DNA of 64,000 nucleotides from Neomesorhizobium sp963726065 (lineage in GTDB: Bacteria; Pseudomonadota; Alphaproteobacteria; Rhizobiales; Rhizobiaceae): the NCBI GenBank assembly GCA_963726065.1, contig CAVSAU010000013.1:310001-374000 (forward strand), given 5' to 3'. The stretch's first letter is position 1. The number at the start of each line of letters is the position of its first letter. The notes below the pieces were generated by a model. The model did no database searches. It was not told where the DNA came from and worked only from the letters and a program-made list of their open reading frames with translations. The position numbers and the translations under genes are program-made. Positions 8,660 to 16,779 of this stretch are shown piece after piece.

Positions 8660-8889
8660 ATCTCATTTCCCTAGAAGTCATGTCGCGACGCTTACATACG
8701 CGCGGAAGCCGAGAGTTCAAGCGCCAAATCAGCACAGCTGCCATGATTTCGAGCGCTGTTGCGATCCGGAAACGCCGGCAAGCAACCCTGCAGGCCCGGA
8801 TTCGATATGCTCTGTTCCACCAGCTGGCATCTGGAAGCCGTCTCTTGTCGACGCTACCTGTAGCGCCAACCATCAATCAGGACGAAACA
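8660..8889. other. Intergenic 230 bases, divergent promoters expected
   Basis: Lies between the divergent DUF6481 and oxidoreductase starts. No repeat, hairpin or additional gene stands out. The reading frame of the oxidoreductase stays open upstream to 8680 without any protein similarity that I recognise. Confidence 0.5.
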
Positions 8890-9942
8890 ATGGAACTCGG
8901 CCTTTACACTTTCGCAGACGTCAGCCCGACGCCAGGAGCCGACGCGATCGGACCACATCAGCGGCTGCGCAATCTGATCGAAGAAATCGAACTCGCCGAC
9001 CAGGTTGGCCTCGACGTCTTCGGCCTCGGCGAACATCATCGCCCGGACTATGCCGCTTCCGCGCCGGTCGTGGCGCTCGCAGCGGCGGCCGAACGCACCA
9101 GCCGCATCAAGCTCACCAGCGCCGTCACCGTGCTTTCTTCCGACGACCCGGTGCGCGTCTTCCAGCAGTTCGCCACGCTGGACCTATTGTCCGGCGGCCG
9201 CGCCGAGATCATGGCCGGGCGCGGCTCGTTCATCGAGTCGTTCCCGCTGTTCGGCTACAATCTCGAAGACTATGACGAGCTCTTCGCCGAAAAGCTCGAC
9301 ATGCTTCTGGCGCTGAATGAAAGCGAGCGCGTCACCTGGTCGGGCAATCACCGTGCCGCCATCAATGACCGCGGCGTCTACCCCCGCCCCTATCGCGGCA
9401 GGCTGCCGATCTGGATCGCGGTTGGCGGCACGCCGCAATCGGTGGCCCGCGCCGGCGCGCTCGGCCTGCCGCTGGCGCTCGCCATCATCGGAGGCGAGCC
9501 GGCCCGTTTCGCGCCGCTCTTCGATCTCTACCGCGAGGCTGCCAGGCGCAGCGGCCAGGATCCGCAAAAACTGGCGACCAGCATCAACGTCCACGGCTTC
9601 GTCGCCGAAACCACCGACAAGGCGGCCGACGATTTCTACGGACCGCAGGCCGAGGTGATGAACCGCATCGGCCGCGAGCGTGGCTGGGGTCCGACCAACA
9701 GAGCCCATTTCGACCAGGCGCGGTCGCCGCGTGGCGCACTGTTCGTCGGCGATGCGGAAACCGTGGCCGAGAAAATCGTCGCACAGCACAAGATTTTCGG
9801 GAACGACCGCTTCCTCCTGCAAATGGCGATCGGCACCGTGTCGCACGACAAGGTCATGAAGGCGATCGAACTTTACGGCACCAGGGTCGCGCCGATCGTG
9901 CGCAAGGAAACCGCGGCGGCTCCGGCGGTTGCCGCGCAGTAG
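8890..9942 (+). CDS. LLM-class flavin-dependent oxidoreductase
   Basis: A 350-residue bacterial-luciferase-like monooxygenase that would use FMNH2 or F420; the substrate is unknown. The start MELGLYTFADVSPTPGAD at 8890 is the usual beginning of this subgroup; longer starts add no conserved residues. The TIM-barrel core is marked by FGLGEHHRPDYAASAP and LDLLSGGRAEIMAGRGS. The C-terminal tail (residues about 335-350) is alanine-rich. A second luciferase-like gene follows 94 bases downstream on the same strand, suggesting a pair. Confidence 0.92.
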   Translation: MELGLYTFADVSPTPGADAIGPHQRLRNLIEEIELADQVGLDVFGLGEHHRPDYAASAPVVALAAAAERTSRIKLTSAVTVLSSDDPVRVFQQFATLDLLSGGRAEIMAGRGSFIESFPLFGYNLEDYDELFAEKLDMLLALNESERVTWSGNHRAAINDRGVYPRPYRGRLPIWIAVGGTPQSVARAGALGLPLALAIIGGEPARFAPLFDLYREAARRSGQDPQKLATSINVHGFVAETTDKAADDFYGPQAEVMNRIGRERGWGPTNRAHFDQARSPRGALFVGDAETVAEKIVAQHKIFGNDRFLLQMAIGTVSHDKVMKAIELYGTRVAPIVRKETAAAPAVAAQ

Positions 9943-10036
9943 GCGTCTCCTGCGGGGCGCATTTCACGTCCGGCGTCCGGTTTGCGTGAACGGCAGCGCG
10001 TTCCTATATCGGTCGGGCAAGACCTGGAGCCCGCCA

Positions 10037-11039
10037 ATGATCCCGCTTTCCGTACTCGACCTGTCGCCGGTGACTGAAGGCAGCGACGTCAGCCAGTCGC
10101 TGCGGAACACGCTTGACCTGGCGCGCCATGCCGAACGCCTCGGCTACAAACGCTACTGGCTCGCCGAACATCACAACATGCCGGGCATCGCCAGCGCCGC
10201 CACTTCGGTGGTCATCGCGCATGTCGCCGGCGGCACCTCGACCATCCGCGTCGGCGCCGGCGGCATCATGCTGCCCAACCATGCGCCGCTGGTGATCGCC
10301 GAACAGTTCGGCACACTGGCCGCCCTCCATCCCGGCCGCATCGACCTTGGCCTTGGCCGTGCGCCCGGAACCGACATGGGCACGGCGCGCGCGCTTCGCC
10401 GCAACATGGACGCTGGCGTCGACAGTTTCCCGCAGGATGTAGTCGAGCTGATCAACTATTTCGGCGCCGCCGAGCCCGGCCAGCGGCTACGCGCCGTGCC
10501 TGGCGAGGGCCAGGACGTGCCGGTCTGGATCCTCGGCTCCTCAACCTACGGCGCACAGCTTGCCGCCATGCTTGGCCTGCCCTACGCCTTCGCATCGCAT
10601 TTCGCACCGGCCGAGCTGGAACATGCCATCGACATCTACCGCTCGCGTTTCCAGCCGTCGGAACAGCTCGACAAGCCTTATGTGATGCTTGGCCTCAACG
10701 TCTTCGCAGCGGAGACCGACACTGAGGCGAAGCTTTTGTTCACCTCGCTGCAGCAGGCCTTCGTCAATCTGCGCACCGGCAGGCCCGGCAAGCTGCCCTT
10801 GCCGGTCGAAAACTACGACGCAGCAGATCGACACGTCGGCCAAGGTGATGCTGGAGCATGCGCTGTCCTGCGCCGTCGTCGGCTCGCCGGAAACTGTACG
10901 CCGCGGGCTCGACGCCTTTATCCGCCACACCGGCGCCGACGAGTTGATGATCACCGCGCAGATCCACGACCATGCGGCGCGGCTGCGCTCCTTCGAGATC
11001 CTCGCCAACGTGCATCGGGAACTGGCGACGGCAGCTTGA
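10037..11039 (+). CDS. YhbW-like luciferase-family oxidoreductase (frameshifted)
   Basis: Second LLM-class flavin oxidoreductase, closest by eye to E. coli YhbW: SVLDLSPVTEGS at the N-terminus, RYWLAEHHNMPGIASAATS, and RIDLGLGRAPGTDMGT. One extra base near 10825 moves the C-terminal part (VMLEHALSCAVVGSPETV to the stop at 11039) into another frame. Repaired length is about 333 residues, equal to YhbW. Start ATG 10037 matches the family. Function is unknown, and its place next to another LLM enzyme suggests shared expression. Confidence 0.85.
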
Positions 11040-11082
11040 GGGCGCGGCGCCCGACCTTCCCTTTGTGGGAGCGTGAACACCG

Positions 11083-12376
11083 CTACCGCATCGCTTCCAC
11101 CAACCCCTTGTCGGGGAAACATGTCGCCGCTTCGCCATTCTTGGCCTGCCAGGCGCCGATCGAGCGGCGGGTCTTGAAGCCAGGCAGCCCGTCGGCGCCG
11201 CCGACATCGTAGCCGCGCTTTTCCAGCCCGCGCTGCAGGGCGGCGACATCGGAACGGTAGAGACCGCCGACCTTGCCCCATGTTCCGGCGAAATCCTTGT
11301 CGCCATGCGCGATGCGGTCGGCGCCGTGGCCGATGAACAGGGCATAGAGGTCGCTCTCGTTATATTCTTTCAGCACGTAGAAATTCGGCGTCACGATGAA
11401 GGCCGGACCGCTGCGACCGGCCGGCATCAGCAGGAAACCCTCGGCGCGTGCCTCGTTCGGCGGAAACGGCTTGCCGTTGACGCGCGAAATCCCCATCGCC
11501 GTCCATTCCGAAATGCGCTTGCCCTGGTCCGGCCCCTCCAGCGCGCAGGAAACGCCCTCCGGCACCGTCACCTCGAAGCCCCAGTCGCGCCCCTTCACCC
11601 AGCCGTAGTCGACGAGATAGTTGGCGATGGAAGCCAGCGTGTCCGGCGTCGAGTTCCAGATGTCGGCGCGGCCGTCGCCGTCGAAATCGACGGCGTGCCT
11701 GAGGAACGAGGTCGGCAGGAATTGCGGCTGTCCGAGCGCACCGGCCCAGGACGATTTCATCGCCTGGCGGCTCGCCAGTCCCCGCTCGACCATCTCGAGC
11801 GCGGCAAGCAATTCGGTGCGGAACATATCCTTGCGGGTTGCGAGGAACGCCTTGGTGCCAAGCACCTCGAAAGCGTCGTAGGGGATCTTCGCCGCGCCGA
11901 AGCCGGACTCCCGGCCCCAGATCGCCACCACCACGTCGCCGGGCACGCCGTAGCGTTTCTCGATGGCGGCAAGCGTCCTGGCATTTTGCGCGGCGCGCGC
12001 GCGGCCACCGCCGGTGACTGCGCCGATCTTGCCGAAATAGCTGCCCGGCGAACCGAATTCCGCCTGGTGCTGCTTCTTCGGTGTCGTCGGCTTGGCGCCG
12101 GGCATCACCAGGTCCGGCAATTTCAGGTTCGGGTCGCACCCCATCGAACGCCGTGTCGAACGTCTTCTTCGAAATTCCCTTCGACTGCGCTTCCGGCCAC
12201 AAATCGTTTTCAAGCCAGGCACGGAACTGGTCATCGATCTTTGCGGCGGAGGCGGGGGTGGTAAGAAACAGCGACAGGCAAGCGAGAACGATCGACGTCC
12301 GTGCTCTACGTTGCCCCCCTCTGTCCTGCCGGACATCTCCCCCACAAGGGGGGCAACGCAGAGCGCTGTTCATCAT
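11083..12376 (-). CDS. Lytic murein transglycosylase, MltB-like (frameshifted)
   Basis: Periplasmic peptidoglycan lytic transglycosylase of the MltB/Slt70-2 type with a C-terminal peptidoglycan-binding domain. The catalytic glutamate is in AIWGRESGFGAAKIPYDAF. The last 60 residues (DVAALQRGLEKRGYDVGGAD and on) form the PG-binding domain. The signal peptide is SIVLACLSLFLTTPASAA. A shift near 12138 separates the N-terminal part (KIDDQFRAWLENDLWPEAQS) from the core. The ATG at 12376 lies just outside a palindromic repeat (12309-12358), and the repeat encodes residues before the signal peptide, so the true start may lie after it. Confidence 0.85.
12309..12358. repeat. Palindromic repeat, family C
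   Basis: A perfect 12-pair outer stem (12309-12320 with 12347-12358, core TTGCCCCCCT/AGGGGGGCAA) encloses a small inner hairpin TGTCC-TGCC-GGACA. This type of C-rich palindrome is familiar from Mesorhizobium genomes. It lies in the 5' end of the mltB-like frame. A related shorter copy is at 33836-33865. Confidence 0.8.
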
Positions 12377-12401
12377 CAAGACCTCTTGCTCGCCGATCGC
12401 C

Positions 12402-13007
12402 TCAAAACGCTGTCCGTGACTTGAGCGCCGCCGCGAGGGTTCCCTCGTCGAGATAGTCGAGTTCGCCGCCGACCGGCACGCCATGCGCCAGCCGCGTCAC
12501 CTTCACCTCGAAGCCTTCCAGCTGGTCGGTCAGGTAATGCGCCGTGGTCTGGCCCTCGACGGTGGCGTTGACCGCCAGGATCACTTCGGCGACCCCACCT
12601 TCGGCAACACGCGCCACAAGCTGCCTGATGTTCAGCTGGTCTGGCCCGATGCCATCGAGCGGCGACAGCGTGCCGCCGAGCACATGGTAGCGGGCGCTCA
12701 TGGTGCCGGCGCGTTCCAGCGCCCAGAGGTCGGCGACATCCTCGACCACGATCAGGATGGCGCCATCGCGGCGTGGATCAGTGCAAATCGTGCAGGGATC
12801 GCAGGTGTCGACGTTGCCGCAATTCGAGCAGACCCGCACCTTGTCGACAGCATCGGCCATGGCGTCGGCCAATGGCGCCATCAGCTGTTCCTTTTTCTTG
12901 ATCATGTGAAGTGCCGCACGCCGCGCCGAGCGAGGCCCGAGCCCCGGCACCTTGGCCAGGAGCTGGATCAGACGTTCGATTTCGGGACCCGCGACTCGTT
13001 TCGACAT
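12402..13007 (-). CDS. recR: Recombination mediator RecR
   Basis: RecFOR pathway protein that helps load RecA on gapped DNA. At 201 residues it has the normal length. The helix-hairpin-helix region is LLAKVPGLGPRSARRAALH (about residues 17-35). The four-cysteine zinc finger is CSNCGNVDTCDPCTIC. The Toprim domain follows (AILIVVEDVADLWALE), and the C-terminus LARGVP-type segment reads LAHGVPVGGELDYLDEGTL. In many relatives recR follows dnaX-ybaB; here it lies apart and on the other strand. Confidence 0.97.
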   Translation of the reverse strand: MSKRVAGPEIERLIQLLAKVPGLGPRSARRAALHMIKKKEQLMAPLADAMADAVDKVRVCSNCGNVDTCDPCTICTDPRRDGAILIVVEDVADLWALERAGTMSARYHVLGGTLSPLDGIGPDQLNIRQLVARVAEGGVAEVILAVNATVEGQTTAHYLTDQLEGFEVKVTRLAHGVPVGGELDYLDEGTLAAALKSRTAF

Positions 13008-13066
13008 CGGTCCGGTTTAGGATTTTTCCGCCGCGAAGGGAATTGCCGGCGCTGCCCGCCGTTCCA

Positions 13067-13987
13067 TCAGGCAGGATTGGACCCCCTCGCCTGATCGAAT
13101 ATCCACCGGTGGAAAGCCAGTATCCCCGGCTGCTCCCGGCGTCCGGGGGCGATCGCCAGCCGATATTGCAGGTCGGAAACGACGCTCTCGGTGAAGCAGC
13201 GCATCAGCCGGCCGGCCAGGAGATCGTCGGTCACCAGCGAACTGCGCACCAGGGCAAAACCCAGCCCCCGACGGCAGGCGTCCAGCATTTCCGTAAAAGT
13301 CCGGTAGCTGGGTCCGCCATCAAATTCGATCGCATCGACGCAACCCCGGGTTTCTCCATAGAGCTCGGCATGCCAGCGGCGCCAGTCGAGCATCGTGTGG
13401 CGGGCGCCGTCGTAACGCAGCAATGGAGCGACCCGGATCGCGTCGCGATCCGGCAGGATGCTGAAGATTTCAGGCGCGCAGACCGCGAACTCCTCGTCCG
13501 CCGTCAGCTGTTCGGTTCCGTCTTCCGCCACCCCGCTCAACCGGATCGCGACGTCGATATCCTCGTCGGCCAAGCCGGCGCGCCGGTACTCTACCGTCAC
13601 GCTGACATCGATATCGGGATGGCGATTGCAGAAGTCGATCAGCCGCGGCGCCAGCCATTGCGCCGAAAATTCCGGCGTCGTCGAAATGCACAGTTTCGGG
13701 TTGCCCACCGAACGGCGCGCGCGCTCCAGCGCCCGTTCCAGAGCTTCGAGCGCCCGAACGATTTCGGGATGAAGCCCCTGCCCGAGCGCCGTCAATTCGA
13801 CGCCGCGACGGTCCCGCACGAAAAGCCGCCCGCCGATCCACTCCTCAAGTTGCGCGATCTGATGGCTGACGGCTGTCTGCGTCACGGCAAGCGTATCGGC
13901 TGCGACCGTGAAGCTTCTCGCCCCTGCAACCGCGACGAAGGCGCGCAATGTCTGCAATGGAGGCAGCATGGCGGGCAATGTTTGCAT
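13067..13987 (-). CDS. LysR family regulator, GcvA-like
   Basis: A 306-residue LysR-type transcription factor. Residues about 8-66 form the winged helix-turn-helix (LQTLRAFVAVAGARSFTVAA, then TQTAVSHQIAQLEEWIGGRL). The effector-binding domain follows. ISTTPEFSAQWLAPRLIDF and WRRWHAELYG resemble the GcvA group, which often controls nearby metabolic genes. The closest divergent gene is a small uncharacterised one starting 12 bases away at 13999, so this could be its target. The ligand is unknown. Confidence 0.9.
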   Translation of the reverse strand: MQTLPAMLPPLQTLRAFVAVAGARSFTVAADTLAVTQTAVSHQIAQLEEWIGGRLFVRDRRGVELTALGQGLHPEIVRALEALERALERARRSVGNPKLCISTTPEFSAQWLAPRLIDFCNRHPDIDVSVTVEYRRAGLADEDIDVAIRLSGVAEDGTEQLTADEEFAVCAPEIFSILPDRDAIRVAPLLRYDGARHTMLDWRRWHAELYGETRGCVDAIEFDGGPSYRTFTEMLDACRRGLGFALVRSSLVTDDLLAGRLMRCFTESVVSDLQYRLAIAPGRREQPGILAFHRWIFDQARGSNPA

Positions 13988-13998
13988 GAAAATTCCTC

Positions 13999-14229
13999 AT
14001 GCACGAGCTGACGATTGTTCGTTTTACGTCACTCGATCATGCCAGCAGACTGGCGTTCATGAAAGAACTCCGGTCCACCATCATGAAGAAAATTTCTGCA
14101 ATTTTGCGTTCGACGCGATGCCTTCAGCGACGCCGCAGGATGGCCGGCTCGGCGCCTCCGGCCTGGCTGTGCGACGATCTCGGCCTCAAACACAAGCCGA
14201 CAAGACGTTCCTGGCACGATTATCTCTAG
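13999..14229 (+). CDS. Small basic protein divergent from the LysR gene
   Basis: Up to 76 residues, ending APPAWLCDDLGLKHKPTRRS plus WHDYL, which resembles the tails of small DUF1127-like alphaproteobacterial proteins (CDDLGL, RRSWHDYL). Possible starts are 13999, 14059 and 14083; none has a strong ribosome site, and the last gives 48 residues. The arginine-rich centre suggests RNA or membrane contact. The stop TAG at 14227 is the first base triplet of a dispersed repeat. The coding status is moderately supported only. Confidence 0.45.
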   Translation: MHELTIVRFTSLDHASRLAFMKELRSTIMKKISAILRSTRCLQRRRRMAGSAPPAWLCDDLGLKHKPTRRSWHDYL

Positions 14230-14276
14230 AGCATTTTGCAGCCAGATCACCTGGCGTCGCACAAATGCGGCTGAAC
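14227..14276. repeat. Dispersed repeat family B, copy 1
   Basis: Shares TAGAGCATTTTGC, GCCAG, ATCACCTGGCGTC and GCACAAATGCGG with two other copies (21617-21650 and 32758-32806). In the longest copy the centre is the palindrome CCAGGTGGCATCACCTGG. This copy has a deletion in the centre. It begins on the stop codon of the upstream small gene. Confidence 0.75.
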
Positions 14277-14310
14277 AAACAGGCGTGCGTAAGCTGGATG
14301 TCCACTGCTG

Positions 14311-14752
14311 TCAGGTCCCGCGATCCGGCAGTTTCAGTTCCCGCAAGGGCGAGCCGCCATCGATGAACAATCGCCCGCCTGCGACAAGAGCCGCGGCGAT
14401 GCGCGGCAGCGCCTTCACGCCAGCCGCAAGGTGTCGGCCGTCGAGCGCGCCGACGCGCACGGCAAATGCGATGTCGAACGGCGCCTCGCCCGCTTCGAGG
14501 ACGAAATCCTCGGCGGCAACGCAGCGCAGGCTGCAGTCGACCGGCCGAAATCAGGTCGGCCGAACCGTCACGGGCTTGGCCGATGGCCTTTGCTGAGCGA
14601 TCGATGGCAAGGACATGGCCGTTGCCGATCCTGACTGCCACCGCACGCGCGGCCGCCCCCGGTCCGCAGCCGATCTCCAGCACGCGCATCCCGTCGCACA
14701 GCGGCAGCGCTTCGACGACTTCGGCAAGGCGTGGCGAGAGGTCGGCGCTCAC
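14311..14752 (-). CDS. Class I SAM-dependent methyltransferase (frameshifted)
   Basis: A methyltransferase of unknown substrate, about 146 residues when repaired. SAM-binding motif I is MRVLEIGCGPGAAARAVA (residues about 22-39), followed by HVLAIDRSAKAI. A one-base shift near 14545 moves the rest into another frame, where EDFVLEAGEAPFDIAFAVRV and AALVAGGRLFIDGGSP complete the fold before TGA at 14311-14313. The start is GTG at 14752, overlapping the Dabb gene stop (GTGA), so the two are cotranslated. A neighbouring role cannot be inferred. Confidence 0.8.
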
Positions 14753-15039
14753 AGCGGTACGTAGTCGATTTCGGTGAAGGCGTCGACTTCCGGCACCCAG
14801 CGGTCGCGCACGAAGGCGACATGCTCGGGATGATCGTTGTAGCCGGAATAGGCGGCCTGGTCGGCGAACTCCATCGAGAAGCCGAAGCGGTAATCGTTCT
14901 TCGAGCTGACCTGGCGCAGCTGTTCGAATTTCTCGACGCCGGGGATGGCGGCGAGCACTTTCGCCGCCACCAGGAACGCGGTTTCTTCGGAAGATCCCTC
15001 GCTATGCTTCAAGCGGAATGCGACAGTGTGCCGGATCAT
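14749..15039 (-). CDS. Dabb (stress-responsive A/B barrel) protein
   Basis: A 96-residue dimeric alpha+beta barrel domain. MIRHTVAFRLKHSEGS is the typical start, and the RFGFSMEFADQAAYSGYNDH core and the C-terminal WVPEVDAFTEIDYVPL are family hallmarks. Members include small enzymes and stress-induced proteins, and no substrate can be assigned. It is coupled to the downstream methyltransferase by a GTGA overlap and follows nudC on the same strand. Confidence 0.9.
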   Translation of the reverse strand: MIRHTVAFRLKHSEGSSEETAFLVAAKVLAAIPGVEKFEQLRQVSSKNDYRFGFSMEFADQAAYSGYNDHPEHVAFVRDRWVPEVDAFTEIDYVPL

Positions 15040-15066
15040 GGTTGCCTCTCTGCATGATGGAAAAAC

Positions 15067-16005
15067 TCAGGCGCCTTCGGCCCACGAGCGGATCAGCGCG
15101 TGGGCGATGGCGCCCTTCGGTGGTGTGAAGATGCCGTCCGGGTGCCTGCCATCGAGGGCGGCCAGCGCTTCGTCGCGCGAGAACCAGCGGCAGGCCTCCA
15201 GTTCGGCATCGAGGGTGATGTCCTCGTTCAGCGCCTCGCCGAAACAGCCGATCATCAGCGAGTAGGGAAACGGCCAGGGCTGGCTGGCGTGATAGACGAC
15301 ACGGCCAAGCCGTATGCCTGCTTCCTCGAGCGTCTCGCGCCGCACCGCATTCTCGATCGTCTCACCAGGCTCGATGAAGCCGGCGAGTGCGGAAAACATG
15401 CCGGGGCCGAAATGCGGCCCGCGCCCGAGCAGGCATTTGTCCCTGGTTACAGAAAGCATGATGGCGACGGGATCGGTGCGCGGGAAATGCAGGGTTTCGC
15501 AGGCCGGGCAGAAGCGCTTGTAGCCGCCAGCGCGCATCTGTGACGGCTGGCCGCATTTGCTGCAGAAACGGTGCGAGCTGTGCCAGGCAAGCAGCGACGC
15601 CCCTTGCGCCAGCGCGCCGAGGTCGGGCGCGGCGAGCAGTCCCTGGATATAGACGGAGCGGTAATCGATCGCCTTGATGCCGTCCGGCAGCTGTTCGGGG
15701 TCGAGCCCGGCGGGCGCGGCCAGCACCGGCCCTTGCGGCGTTTCGCCGAGCAGCACCGCGTGTTCCAGTTTCGCGCCCAGCGCGGCAGCGCCCGAAATCG
15801 GGTAATAGCCCTCGAAGCCGGCGCCGTTGACCTTGAGATGGATGCGGCCGGCGCGCATCAGGAGAACACGCGCCCGGGGATCGGCAAGCGCCCGTTCGAC
15901 GCAGTCGTCGGTGCGCTTCTCGGATTGCCGGTCGATCAGGTTGCCAGCAAAGCCGACGGCTTGGCTGGGCTCGTGCAAGGGTGCGTCGAACAGTGAAAAA
16001 CTCAT
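15067..16005 (-). CDS. nudC: NAD(+) diphosphatase NudC
   Basis: Nudix hydrolase that splits NADH/NAD+ to NMN(H) and AMP and can remove NAD caps from RNA. At 312 residues it has an N-terminal NUDIX-like domain, a zinc ribbon (FCSKCGQ then FCPACETLHFPR) and the Nudix box GFIEPGETIENAVRRE plus TLEEAG. The NudC-specific SQPWPFPYSLMIG follows. It sits between the HIT gene and the Dabb gene in a minus-strand group. Confidence 0.96.
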   Translation of the reverse strand: MSFSLFDAPLHEPSQAVGFAGNLIDRQSEKRTDDCVERALADPRARVLLMRAGRIHLKVNGAGFEGYYPISGAAALGAKLEHAVLLGETPQGPVLAAPAGLDPEQLPDGIKAIDYRSVYIQGLLAAPDLGALAQGASLLAWHSSHRFCSKCGQPSQMRAGGYKRFCPACETLHFPRTDPVAIMLSVTRDKCLLGRGPHFGPGMFSALAGFIEPGETIENAVRRETLEEAGIRLGRVVYHASQPWPFPYSLMIGCFGEALNEDITLDAELEACRWFSRDEALAALDGRHPDGIFTPPKGAIAHALIRSWAEGA

Positions 16006-16031
16006 CTATTCCTCGTGCCGGAAGGATGGGC

Positions 16032-16451
16032 TTACAGCGCCGCGCGGACCTGCTGGGCGAGGCGGTGCAGGTCCTCACGCCGGTACGGCTCGCGCATACC
16101 ATAGCCCCAGACGGGACCTGGCCAGCCCGCATCGCCTTCGCTGCGCGCGATGACATGGACATGGAGCTGGCGCACGATATTGCCAAGCGCGGCCGAATTG
16201 ATCTTGGTGCAGCCGGTCATTTTCTTGAGGCCCTGCGCGACCATATTGGTCTCGAAGGTGAGCATCGCCTGGTCGAGCGGGGTCAGGTCGTGGATTTCCT
16301 CGACACCCGGCCGCTGCGGCACCAGCAGAAGCCAGGGCCAGCGCCTGTCGTTCATGATGCGCAGCTCGCACAGGCCAAGCCACATCACCTGCTCGCTGTC
16401 GGCCTCCAGCTTGCGGTCGAGCTCAAATCCGGCCTTCTGGCCCGGCAGCAT
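16032..16451 (-). CDS. HIT domain protein
   Basis: A 139-residue histidine-triad family protein, probably a nucleotide hydrolase or transferase. The active-site strand is QLHVHVIARSEGDAGWPGPV (about residues 93-112); the middle histidines are present. It lies 26 bases upstream of nudC on the same strand, and both act on nucleotides, which supports a shared operon. The substrate is not known. Confidence 0.9.
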   Translation of the reverse strand: MLPGQKAGFELDRKLEADSEQVMWLGLCELRIMNDRRWPWLLLVPQRPGVEEIHDLTPLDQAMLTFETNMVAQGLKKMTGCTKINSAALGNIVRQLHVHVIARSEGDAGWPGPVWGYGMREPYRREDLHRLAQQVRAAL

Positions 16452-16534
16452 TGGCGTTTCCCTCGATTATAGGTTGACGCTAGAGTGCCGGCCCGCAGCC
16501 TGCAAGCAATTCATTGGCGCTTGGCGTTCGGGAC

Positions 16535-16563
16535 TTGCAATCTCGGCCGCAATCCCCGATATG
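16535..16563 (+). promoter_or_regulatory. Promoter of the SRP RNA gene
   Basis: TTGCAA (16535-16540) and GATATG (16558-16563) are separated by 17 bases. Transcription would start about 7 bases downstream, which is exactly the first base of the SRP RNA stem at about 16570. Confidence 0.65.
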
Positions 16564-16569
16564 AAACGC

Positions 16570-16668
16570 GGGAGGTTGGTGGTGGACGATCCACTCGCCA
16601 ACCGGGTCAGGTCCGGAAGGAAGCAGCCCTAACGAGCCCGGAACGGGTCATTGTTCCAGCCTCCCACC
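16570..16668 (+). ncRNA. ffs: Signal recognition particle RNA, small bacterial type
   Basis: Carries the conserved apical domain of 4.5S RNA: GGGTCAGGTCCGGAAGGAAG followed by CAGCCC at 16604-16629. The ends pair (GGGAGG at 16570 with CCTCCC at 16660), giving the long hairpin of about 99 nucleotides bound by Ffh and delivering ribosomes to the membrane. dnaX follows 112 bases downstream, a common neighbour arrangement. Confidence 0.95.
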
Positions 16669-16779
16669 TCTTCCCATTCGCCCCGATTGCCGGCCGCGTC
16701 ATTGACGGCGCCAGACGATGCGGGCGAAACTCTTTTCGAGGAATCGGCCACGGACCTGGCCGTTGGAGCAGACGGGCGG

